A stretch of DNA of 64,000 nt from Salinibacterium sp. TMP30. Lineage in GTDB: Bacteria > Actinomycetota > Actinomycetes > Actinomycetales > Microbacteriaceae. Where the stretch lies: the NCBI RefSeq assembly GCF_038397785.1, contig NZ_CP151642.1, positions 1,798,001-1,862,000 on the forward strand, read 5' to 3'. The notes beneath the pieces were generated by a model. That model made no database searches. It had not been told where the DNA came from and saw only the letters and a list, made by a program, of their open reading frames with translations. The position numbers were made by a program, and so were the translations under genes. This document shows, in pieces, positions 57,134-64,000 of the stretch; positions within the stretch are counted from its first letter, which is position 1; each line of letters begins with the position of its first letter.

Positions 57134-58390
57134 ATGAGCACAACAGAACACTCCTTTAGCTGGCGCTCGATCGGGCTGCCCGTTCTCTTGCCGACGCTGC
57201 TGTTCTCCATTGGTGAAGGCGCGATTATCCCGTTGATTCCCATCGCGGCAGACAATCTTGGCGCAACACTGGCGATCGCTGGGCTCGTCGCGGCACTGCT
57301 GACCATCGGTGAACTTTTCGGCAACATTCCGAGTGGATGGCTTGTCTCCCGCATCGGCGAACGCCCAGCCATGATCGGCGCAAGTGCACTCTCGATCGTC
57401 GGAGTAGTGATCTGCATTCTCGCCCCGAACCCCGTTGCCCTCGGATTCGGTGTTCTGCTCATCGGTCTCGCGACTGCCGTCTTTGCGCTCGCCCGTCACG
57501 CCTTCCTCACAAGCTTTGTGCCCACCGCCTATCGCGCCCGAGCTCTCTCCACTCTGGGCGGAACCTTTCGACTCGGCACGTTCATCGGCCCGTTCATCTC
57601 GGCGGTCATCATCCACTTGACCGGTGCCGCGATTATGGCCTTCTGGATTCACGTTGTCGCGTGTGTGGCAGCCGCGCTCGTGCTGCTACTTCTGCCTGAT
57701 CCCGCAACCACCTTCGGTGCTGTGCACACCTCGCGCGTAAACGATCGCACACTGCGGGACGGCGAAGCGCTCGTCTCTCAACAGTCTGACCGCCTTTTTG
57801 CGACGATTCGCCGCAACCGGGCGGTGCTTTCACGGCTCGGTCTTGGCGCCGCAACCATCGGCGCTATGCGCGCAAGCAGGCAAGTCATCTTGCCGCTATG
57901 GGCCGTCAGCATCAGTCTGGCAGATGCCAACACCGCCATCATCATTGGCATTGCGGGCGCCGTCGACTTTGCCCTGTTCTATACCGGAGGTCAGATCATG
58001 GACCGCTTCGGGAGGCTGTGGACAGCAGTGCCGTCCTTGGTCGGTCTCGGAATGGGCCACATCGTGCTCTCGCTGACCCACGATGTGAGCGCCAATATCG
58101 CCTGGTTTATCTTCGCGGCGATGTTCCTCGCGCTCGCAAACGGACTCGGCAGCGGCATCCTGATGACACTCGGCGCAGACCTTGCTCCCCCAAGCAATCC
58201 GGCACCATTCCTCGGCGCTTGGCGATTCACCGGCGGCGTAGGCCAAGCCGCATCGCCCCTGATGATTGCCGGGATCACCGCAGTGGCTTCGCTCTCACTC
58301 GCAGCAGGAGCTGTGGGTGTGCTCGGCCTCATCGGCGCCGGCGTTATGGTGCGATACGTGCCTCGCTACATTCAGAAACCGCAGAAATGA
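57134..58390 (+). CDS. MFS transporter
   Basis: The 418-residue protein has about 12 hydrophobic helices and a motif-A loop [15 protein letters not shown] between helices 2 and 3. A longer frame begins inside prfB on the opposite strand and is not credible. The ATG at 57134 gives the standard N-terminus. It overlaps the LysE gene by 4 bp, so the two exporters are co-expressed. The substrate is unknown; a small drug- or metabolite-type exporter is most likely. Confidence 0.87.
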   Translation: MSTTEHSFSWRSIGLPVLLPTLLFSIGEGAIIPLIPIAADNLGATLAIAGLVAALLTIGELFGNIPSGWLVSRIGERPAMIGASALSIVGVVICILAPNPVALGFGVLLIGLATAVFALARHAFLTSFVPTAYRARALSTLGGTFRLGTFIGPFISAVIIHLTGAAIMAFWIHVVACVAAALVLLLLPDPATTFGAVHTSRVNDRTLRDGEALVSQQSDRLFATIRRNRAVLSRLGLGAATIGAMRASRQVILPLWAVSISLADANTAIIIGIAGAVDFALFYTGGQIMDRFGRLWTAVPSLVGLGMGHIVLSLTHDVSANIAWFIFAAMFLALANGLGSGILMTLGADLAPPSNPAPFLGAWRFTGGVGQAASPLMIAGITAVASLSLAAGAVGVLGLIGAGVMVRYVPRYIQKPQK

Positions 58391-59028
58391 TCCCCACGAC
58401 CAACGTAATCGCGTTCGTGCTCGTCGCGCTGCCGATCATCCTGATCCCCGGGCCCAGTGTGCTATTTCTCATCGGCCGGTCGCTGTCACTAGGCAAGCTG
58501 GGTGGGATTATCAGTTCCCTTGGCAACGCCACCGGCGGTGTAGTGCTCGTGTTTGGTGTCGCGTTCGGTGTCGGAACCATCATCGCGCAATCCGTGATCG
58601 CATTCACCGTAGTGAAGTACTTGGGTGCCGCCTACCTCATCTACTTGGGCGTGCAGGCAATTCGCCAGCGCAATGCGCATGCCACAGCGGATGCTGGCGT
58701 GCCGAAAACGCGCTCACGGTGGCGGATCTTTGGCCAAGGCTTCATTGTCGGAATCACGAATCCCAAAGCGACCGTGTTTTTCGTTGCCGTCTTGCCACAA
58801 TTCGTGAGTTTCGGCGCCGCGAGTGTGCAACTTCAGTTGCTGGCGCTGGGCATGATCTTCATGGCCATAGCAGTGGTCACAGATACTTCCTGGGCGTTGG
58901 CGGCAGGGTTTGCCCGCGATTGGTTCGCAAGCTCACCCCACCGCATCACCAACCTGTCAGCGGTCGGCGGCGTTGCCCTCATCGGGCTCGGCATTGGTTC
59001 TCTATTTATCCCTCACGCTAAGCAATAG
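58387..59028 (+). CDS. LysE/RhtB-family amino-acid exporter
   Basis: A 213-residue protein with about six helices, starting ATG at 58387. LIPGPSVLFLIGRSLSLGKLGGIISSLGNATGG is the LysE/RhtB signature and GFIVGITNPKATVFFVAVLPQFV the second conserved stretch. Members export amino acids or derivatives such as homoserine lactones. It overlaps the preceding MFS gene by 4 bp and the 3' end of the SDR gene on the other strand by 11 bp. Confidence 0.9.
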   Translation: MIPTTNVIAFVLVALPIILIPGPSVLFLIGRSLSLGKLGGIISSLGNATGGVVLVFGVAFGVGTIIAQSVIAFTVVKYLGAAYLIYLGVQAIRQRNAHATADAGVPKTRSRWRIFGQGFIVGITNPKATVFFVAVLPQFVSFGAASVQLQLLALGMIFMAIAVVTDTSWALAAGFARDWFASSPHRITNLSAVGGVALIGLGIGSLFIPHAKQ

Positions 59029-59671
59029 CGGCGACCGCGTCCGCGATCGGCGTCGAACCATCCATGAACTCGATGGTGTGACCTATCGTGTTATCGCTGT
59101 CGATGACTTCGGCGAGAACCTGGGCCACATTGTCGCGGGATGCCTGCTCCGCGGTTGCTGCGTCACCAACATCGATCATCCCGGATGCTCGTTCGCTCGA
59201 CAGTGGGCCCGGGCCCACGATTGTGTAGTGCAGCGGGCCTTTGCGGAGGTGGTCGTCGGCTGCGGCCTTTGATTCGGCGTAGGCGAAGAAATCGTTGTCT
59301 TCTGGTACACCATGGTCGAGGCTGGCTCCCTTGTAGGACAGCATGATGTAGCGGTCGACGCCTGCGTGAGCTGCGGCATCCATTGTGCGAATTGCAGCGT
59401 CGCGGTCGACGGCGTAGGTTCTCTCCATGCTTGCCCCACCGGCACCGGCAGCGAACACAATGGTGTCGTTCCCTGTGAAGATTTCGGATAGCTCTTCGGC
59501 GCTGAGCGCTTCGATATCCGCGAGGACAGGCATTGCGCCGGTGGCGCTGATGTCGGCTTCTTGGTCAGAGTTGCGAATCAGGGAGTGCACGTGGTGTCCC
59601 CTTCCACTGAGTAGCTCCGCGAGGCTCAGAGCAATCTTGCCGTGGCCGCCGACGATAACGATTCGTTTCAT
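59018..59671 (-). CDS. NAD(P)-binding atypical SDR (YwnB-like)
   Basis: The 217-residue protein has the nucleotide motif IVGGHGKIALSLAELL near residue 5, IVFAAGAGG and a YAESKAAAD segment that replaces the classical YxxxK site. It starts at ATG 59671 behind AAAGGAGA. It belongs with the atypical SDR proteins (NmrA/YwnB-like) that bind NADPH and sometimes act as redox sensors or as flavin/quinone reductases. Function is unknown. A 176-bp region up to the pilin cluster holds no gene. Confidence 0.85.
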   Translation of the reverse strand: MKRIVIVGGHGKIALSLAELLSGRGHHVHSLIRNSDQEADISATGAMPVLADIEALSAEELSEIFTGNDTIVFAAGAGGASMERTYAVDRDAAIRTMDAAAHAGVDRYIMLSYKGASLDHGVPEDNDFFAYAESKAAADDHLRKGPLHYTIVGPGPLSSERASGMIDVGDAATAEQASRDNVAQVLAEVIDSDNTIGHTIEFMDGSTPIADAVAAIA

Positions 59672-59847
59672 GGCTGTCTCCTTTTGCGTGGGTTGCGCAC
59701 TTAGCTGACGTGCAGAGACCACGCTACGAACTGAAGCTCCCTGTTTGCTGCACGAATGTTTGCTGTATGCAGCTAGGGCGCGGACTGGGTGCGGGCGTGA
59801 TCCCGGTTCGGGTCAGTTAGATTGCCACCCTTCTCTGCGCGGCCCAG

Positions 59848-60345
59848 CTAGGAGAATACGGATCGCGCCGTCGCTGTCACGTCGATACGGATACCCTCAG
59901 GCACCAGTAGCGACACGAACGGTGGTTTCCAATACGAGGAAAGAGACACGGTGGAGCTTGCCGCATCGGTAGTAGTGGCCTCTACTATCTGGAGGTCGAT
60001 AAATCCATCGCCCTGACTCGCCGCGACATAGTCGGCGACAGATAAGGCGACTTTGACTGCAGTGAGCTGTGGCCGGTACCCACTGGTAGTCAATTCGACG
60101 TCATCGAGATCGTACGACTCGGCACCTACGAGGGCGGCGCCATCCGCGAGGGTAAAGAGACGTTTGCGTTCAAGGTAGAGCGAAGTAGCGGCCACCACCA
60201 AAAAGATGAGCACGAGTGAAAGGAACGCGTAGAAGATCGTGAGCAGGAGAGCGGACCCTTGCTCGTCGCAGAGAGCGAGGCTGCGGTCGCGCTGGTCGCT
60301 GGGTTCTCTCGGCGTGGTCGGATCAGTGGACGTTTTCTGCTTCAT
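59848..60345 (-). CDS. TadG-like pilus/pseudopilin protein
   Basis: The 165-residue product has a hydrophilic N-terminus (30 residues), DEQGSALLLTIFYAFLSLVLIFLVV and an exported domain. The helper-type pseudopilin site G-SALLL lacks the Glu at +5 found in its neighbours. Part of the mature domain (RLFTLADGAALVGAESYDLD) is typical of TadG/Rv3654c-like proteins. It starts at the ATG at 60345, overlapping the previous gene by 4 bp. The role in pilus assembly or secretion is inferred. Confidence 0.75.
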   Translation of the reverse strand: MKQKTSTDPTTPREPSDQRDRSLALCDEQGSALLLTIFYAFLSLVLIFLVVAATSLYLERKRLFTLADGAALVGAESYDLDDVELTTSGYRPQLTAVKVALSVADYVAASQGDGFIDLQIVEATTTDAASSTVSLSSYWKPPFVSLLVPEGIRIDVTATARSVFS

Positions 60346-60845
60346 CGGGAACCCCTGAACTGTGACACCTGTTGGGTCACGGTGGCATCGAGAGGAATCT
60401 GCAGGGGGAAGTTTCCGGTGAGCACCGGAGGTGCAAGAGGCAAGTTGACGACCACGGCAACACTCACGGTGACGTACCCGCGACGGGTGAGACAGTTGGC
60501 CGGATCGGGAGTACAGGCGATCACTACGGAGGAATCCGAGGCATCTATGCCGTAGTTGTTGAGAGCGAACTCGATTGCCTGCCCGGCCGAGTCTTCTGCT
60601 TCGGCTACGGTTTCCGCCTGCACAAATACCCGGGCAGCTTGCCGCGCAGCGCCTTCGGCCGCCAAAGCACCACCTTGGATTACTGACATTGTGAGCACGA
60701 GATACACGAGCGGGATCAGCATGACCATGCCGACCGTGATGAATTCGAGGGACGATGATCCCTGCTGCTCCCGCAGTCGGCAACGAAGATGCGTGGCGAT
60801 ATTTTTCGCGGCCGAGGCGCTAGCGAACCTGCTCGATCGGCGCAT
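60342..60845 (-). CDS. TadE-like pseudopilin
   Basis: The 167-residue protein has a basic N-terminus and the class III signal EQQG-SSSLEF (cleavage after Gly, Glu at +5), followed by a hydrophobic helix and an exported domain with two cysteines (CTPDPANC). This is the TadE-like pseudopilin pattern. It overlaps the previous gene by 26 bp and the next by 4 bp, so the four genes are one transcript. Confidence 0.8.
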   Translation of the reverse strand: MRRSSRFASASAAKNIATHLRCRLREQQGSSSLEFITVGMVMLIPLVYLVLTMSVIQGGALAAEGAARQAARVFVQAETVAEAEDSAGQAIEFALNNYGIDASDSSVVIACTPDPANCLTRRGYVTVSVAVVVNLPLAPPVLTGNFPLQIPLDATVTQQVSQFRGSR

Positions 60846-61284
60846 GCGCAGACACCTCCAAACCGTCCTCGATTCCGATCAGCCCCAACAGTGGCAGGGG
60901 CGTGCGAACGGTGACGATGACCGAAGGATGCCCAAGATGGCTCGTCGCGCTCGCCGACACATCAGCGGCGTACCCCGGCGAAAGCGCGGTCGAGATGAGA
61001 TCACGGGTGCGGGTGGCGCCATCGCTCAACGAGGTGTCAGCAAGGGAAGCGAAGCGGGCGCCTTCTGCCGCTGCGTCCAACACTGTGTTTCGGATGTGGA
61101 GTGCTAGCCCCAACTGGATGACGCTGAGTGTGAGGACCGTCAGTAGTGCAGAGACAAGCACGAACTCGACGACGGCGGAACCGGACTCGTCTGCGCGAAG
61201 TCGCACACCCATCGAGCGAGAACTCCGGTGAGCGAATTGCCGAAGGCCCAACGCAGACCGGTCAGCACGACGAGGCGTGCGCAC
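60820..61284 (-). CDS. TadE-family pseudopilin
   Basis: The 154-residue protein carries ESG-SAVVEFVLVSALLTVLTLSV: cleavage after Gly, Glu at +5 and a long hydrophobic helix, the TadE signature. The mature part begins HIRNTVLDAAAEGARFAS, also typical. The GTG at 61284 overlaps the previous stop (TAGTG), which favours it over the ATG at 61212. Confidence 0.85.
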   Translation of the reverse strand: MRTPRRADRSALGLRQFAHRSSRSMGVRLRADESGSAVVEFVLVSALLTVLTLSVIQLGLALHIRNTVLDAAAEGARFASLADTSLSDGATRTRDLISTALSPGYAADVSASATSHLGHPSVIVTVRTPLPLLGLIGIEDGLEVSAHAPIEQVR

Positions 61285-61481
61285 TAGAAACCTGTGACGC
61301 GATCAATCGCCTGCTCAAAAACCGAGCTGAGTGCTGGTCCTGCGAGACCCCAGATAATGATCACGAGGCCCGCCGTCATCAACGTAATCAGCACCCAGCC
61401 CGGCACGTCTCCTCGCTCTGAGCTAAGCGTTCGGGTGCCTCGGGTAAGCCCGCTCTTCAGAGTCAATTGAGATGATTTCAC
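61284..61481 (-). CDS. Flp-like small membrane protein
   Basis: The 65-residue protein has a basic, Ser/Thr-rich N-terminus and a single hydrophobic helix (about 30-50), then an amphipathic tail (SSVFEQAIDRV). Its place as first gene before two TadE-like genes and its size suit a Flp-type pilin, but the Flp processing motif with Glu at +5 is not present (SERG-DVPGWV). Function is unproven. A 94-bp gap separates it from the BCCT gene. Confidence 0.65.
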   Translation of the reverse strand: MKSSQLTLKSGLTRGTRTLSSERGDVPGWVLITLMTAGLVIIIWGLAGPALSSVFEQAIDRVTGF

Positions 61482-61575
61482 TCTGCAATCATCGAGCGGT
61501 TCACAAACGTGCGTGCAGCTTTTCCACAGCCAGCGAGATCAGGTGCCCCGAGGCGCGGCATCCGCCCAGTAATGA

Positions 61576-63429
61576 CTAATCCTTCGATGAGTCTCGCTTG
61601 CCCTTAGTCTCCTGCTCTGACTGCAACCTCTCCACCTCGTCTTCAACGATTGCGTCAGCCTGCGCAATATTGTCGGGCGAGGGCAATTTGGTGTCGGCAA
61701 GGATCGCGTCTTCTGTGCCCTGCGAGATTCCCCCGCCAGTTTGCGCGGCCTTCTTTCGTAGACGGTCAAGTGCGGCGCGAAGCGGGTGGACGGGTTCGCG
61801 AAGAAGTGGCTCCTCGACTTCGAGCCCATAAAAGTCACCGATCTGATCGACGAACTGAGCACGTCGCGCTCGGTCATAAGCGCGTCGCTCGCGGCTGAAC
61901 GCCGTCACTGTGGCCGCGCACATCATGAGCATCACCACACTAAAAGGCAAGGCGGAGAGAATCGCTGCGGTTTGCAGCGTCTGCAGCCCGCCCGTCACCA
62001 GCAGTGCGATAGCCAAGAACGAGGCCAGTAGCGCGAAGAAGATGCGGATGCGCTTGGGGGGCTCTGCTGAGCCACCGGTGGCGATCATCGACATCACGAG
62101 CGCCCCCGAATCTGCGGAGGTGACAAAGAAGATACCGATCAGCAAGATGGCCCCGAACGTGAGAGCGGTGCCTGCCGGCAAATCGGCAAGCAGATCAAAC
62201 AGAGCAGAATCAGCATCCACTGATCCGTCTGCGGCAATGAGGCCACCCTGGCCATAAAGCTCCCGGTAGATGGCGTTTCCGCCGAGCACACTGAACCAGA
62301 GGAACGTGAGAACCGTGGGGACAAGCATCACGCCGCCGACAAACTCGCGCACAGTACGGCCCTTGGAAACACGCGCAATGAACACACCGACGAACGGTGC
62401 CCACGACATCCACCAGCCCCAGTAGAAGGTGGTCCAGCTGGCCTGCCACTGCTCGCCCGCGTCGCCAGCATAGGCGCTGACAGTGAAGCTGAGACCGATG
62501 AAGTTCTGCAGGTAGTTACCCATCGACTGCACGAACTCGCGGAATAGGAACGCTGTCGGACCAACAATCAGCAGAAACACCAGGAGCACCGCAGCGAGCA
62601 AGAGGTTGGTTGTGGAGAGCCATTTCATGCCGCGGCCGATACCCGAAACGAGAGACAGGATGGTGAACGCAACGATAACGACGATTACCACAATCTGAGT
62701 GGTGAGGTTTGACTCGGCGACACCGTTCTTTTCGAGGCCAGCGGAGATCTGAAGAACGCCGAGGCCGAGCGATGTGGCAACACCGAAAACGGTACCGACG
62801 AGAGCTATGACGTCGATGAGGTTGCCCCAGCCGCCATGAACCCGCTTGCCGAGCAGCGGCTCGAGCGTCCAGCGGATGGAAATGGGTCGACCGCGACGAT
62901 GGATTGCGTAGGCGAGTGCGAGCCCGACAACCACGTAAATAGCCCACGCGTGCACGCCCCAGTGCAGGAACGTTTGGCTCATCGCCTGCTGCGCAAGTTC
63001 AATCTCGTTACCCGTGACGCCTGGGCGAGGGTTCGCAAAGTGACTGAGCGGCTCGGCAACCCCGTAGAAGACGAGGCCGATGCCCATGCCGGCAGCGAAA
63101 AGGAAGGAGATCCACGAGATCATCGAGAACTCGGGCTTGTCATCATCCTTGCCTAGCTTGATGTCACCGAAACGGCTGAAACCAAGCCACAGCGCGAACG
63201 CGACAAAGAACGCAGCAATCAACACGTAGTACCAACTGAACGAGTTGACGACGCTTGACTGCAGAGTGTCGAACACAGTATTGGCCATCGTTGGCGCGAT
63301 CATCGAGAACGCCGTAATCGCAATGACCAGACCGGCGGCTGGCCAGAACACCCAGGGTGCCAATAAGCGTGTTGCTTTAGGTCTCTCCGGCGCTCCGGGT
63401 TCTGAAGGGAGGGTCGATTCTGCGGTCAT
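61576..63429 (-). CDS. BCCT-family betaine/choline/carnitine transporter
   Basis: A 617-residue secondary transporter with about 12 helices. The BCCT signature region is clear in SWTTFYWGWWMSWAPFVGVFIARVSKGRTVREF (Trp-rich helix 8), with GMGIGLVFYGVAEPLSHF before it. These carriers import compatible solutes with sodium or protons. The long cytoplasmic C-terminal tail (about 100 residues, charged) may sense osmolarity. The start is the ATG at 63429 behind GGAGA. Confidence 0.93.
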   Translation of the reverse strand: MTAESTLPSEPGAPERPKATRLLAPWVFWPAAGLVIAITAFSMIAPTMANTVFDTLQSSVVNSFSWYYVLIAAFFVAFALWLGFSRFGDIKLGKDDDKPEFSMISWISFLFAAGMGIGLVFYGVAEPLSHFANPRPGVTGNEIELAQQAMSQTFLHWGVHAWAIYVVVGLALAYAIHRRGRPISIRWTLEPLLGKRVHGGWGNLIDVIALVGTVFGVATSLGLGVLQISAGLEKNGVAESNLTTQIVVIVVIVAFTILSLVSGIGRGMKWLSTTNLLLAAVLLVFLLIVGPTAFLFREFVQSMGNYLQNFIGLSFTVSAYAGDAGEQWQASWTTFYWGWWMSWAPFVGVFIARVSKGRTVREFVGGVMLVPTVLTFLWFSVLGGNAIYRELYGQGGLIAADGSVDADSALFDLLADLPAGTALTFGAILLIGIFFVTSADSGALVMSMIATGGSAEPPKRIRIFFALLASFLAIALLVTGGLQTLQTAAILSALPFSVVMLMMCAATVTAFSRERRAYDRARRAQFVDQIGDFYGLEVEEPLLREPVHPLRAALDRLRKKAAQTGGGISQGTEDAILADTKLPSPDNIAQADAIVEDEVERLQSEQETKGKRDSSKD

Positions 63430-63565
63430 TGCGTCTCCGATCGCCTGAGTACGACGCTCTTTAGAGTACGACCGTTCGGTGCAGACAGGAAGCTTTATGC
63501 CCAACCTCTGCACGGTGGACTGGGTTTTCGGTGCGGATAGGCTCAACCGAGCAGTTCTCTGCCAC

Positions 63566-64000
63566 CTACTTCTCTGACTCGAAGCGGTATCCCAGTTGCC
63601 AGCGAGCACTATCGATGGTGTCAAGGATGGCGATCGTCTCAGCCAGCGAGTGGATAGGCGACTCAGTCAAGCTTTGGTCGACGTAACCAGCGAGTGCTGT
63701 GGCCTGATAGCTGAGCCCGCGATGGCCGACAATGCCAGACTCGTCGGCCCAGTGAATCGACTCTCCGTCGAAACTTGGCTTCGAGAGGGTGAAACCGCTG
63801 GGAGTGAAAAATGGCCCGCCAATCTGGAGCAGTGCATTCTCACCGGCGATCGATGCCGTAGTGGGTGTGCGAACGCGCAGGCTCGTGTTGAGCTGCGCCT
63901 GGGCTCCACTGGCATAGCTGCACGTCAGTAGCGATTGAGCGTCAACGCCGGTGTCGATGAGCGAGCCAACATTGTGGATGGCCGTGGGTGTGCCCAGAAT
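63566..64000 (-). CDS. Gfo/Idh/MocA-family oxidoreductase C-terminal part (5' partial)
   Basis: The minus-strand frame is open from the window edge to the stop at 63566, giving 145 residues without an internal start requirement. VGSLIDTGVDAQSLLTCSYASGAQAQLNTSL and the later SLAETIAILDTIDSARWQLGYRFESE match the C-terminal alpha/beta domain of NAD(P)-dependent sugar- or diol-dehydrogenases of the Gfo/Idh/MocA group. The N-terminal Rossmann domain is outside the window. The substrate is unknown. Confidence 0.8.
   Translation of the reverse strand: MLGTPTAIHNVGSLIDTGVDAQSLLTCSYASGAQAQLNTSLRVRTPTTASIAGENALLQIGGPFFTPSGFTLSKPSFDGESIHWADESGIVGHRGLSYQATALAGYVDQSLTESPIHSLAETIAILDTIDSARWQLGYRFESEK

Overview
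The window is chromosomal DNA of a high-GC actinobacterium, most likely a member of the Microbacteriaceae. The basis is gene content and family resemblance: a fused Kgd/SucA 2-oxoglutarate decarboxylase, GuaB1, a RsrA/SigR-type redox sigma pair, a mycoredoxin, a FolP2-type DHPS homologue, an SCO4848-type membrane protein, the prfB-ftsE-ftsX-smpB-ssrA block and an actinobacterial tmRNA tag. The genus cannot be fixed by eye; the 16S gene in the window would settle it. There is no phage, insertion sequence, CRISPR array or obvious island. It reads as stable core genome with small accessory insertions.

Layout. 1-5.3 kb: end of an arginase-family gene, a crotonase, an FAD/NAD disulfide oxidoreductase, a small HExxH-type protein followed by a 9-bp tandem repeat, a stand-alone SIP-domain gene under an iron box, and an amidase. 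5.4-7.5 kb: a GntR(YtrA)-ABC ATPase-permease operon with a palindromic operator. 7.6-12.3 kb: PAT-like GNAT, Ung, MFS, SDR, acyltransferase 3. 12.4-15 kb: metY-metX (direct sulfhydrylation of O-acetylhomoserine). 15.1-18.2 kb: sensor kinase, degenerate kinase, LuxR-type regulator. 18.2-23.1 kb, minus strand: two CNNM/HlyC proteins, NnrD, a GT87-like membrane glycosyltransferase and an MTH1187-type thiamine-binding protein. 23.2-28.8 kb: divergent guaB1 and kgd, with a strong terminator after kgd. 28.8-33.1 kb: rsrA/sigR facing aroA-rsgA-hisN. 33.2-36 kb: septum-formation lipoprotein, alpha/beta hydrolase-OsmC fusion, iron-boxed siderophore-interacting protein. 36.1-40.5 kb: tandem glycine riboswitch and sdaA, RibD_C reductase plus FolP2-like pair, small membrane protein, YigZ. 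40.6-46.5 kb: complete rrn operon on the minus strand (16S-23S-5S, no spacer tRNA). 46.8-50.8 kb: GNAT and the galE-galT-galK Leloir operon. 51-52.5 kb: SQR-like flavoprotein behind a CsoR/CstR-type palindrome. 52.6-57 kb: ssrA, mycoredoxin (opposite strand), smpB, ftsX, ftsE, prfB. 57.1-59.7 kb: MFS-LysE exporter pair and an SDR. 59.8-61.5 kb: a small Tad-type pseudopilin cluster. 61.6-64 kb: BCCT transporter and the 3' part of a Gfo/Idh/MocA oxidoreductase.

Themes. Three metal- or sulfur-responsive sites can be read directly: two iron-box-like palindromes, each next to a SIP-domain gene, and a TATACCCC-AG-GGGGTATA palindrome next to an SQR-like gene. RNA control is seen in the tandem glycine riboswitch before sdaA and in repeated rrn antitermination-like motifs. 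The most unusual points are the FolP2-like/RibD_C reductase pair, the kinase/pseudokinase/regulator trio, the orphan SIP domain, the hydrolase-OsmC fusion with a repeat-built linker, and a pilin cluster with no assembly ATPase in view. No wholly new defence or mobile system was found.
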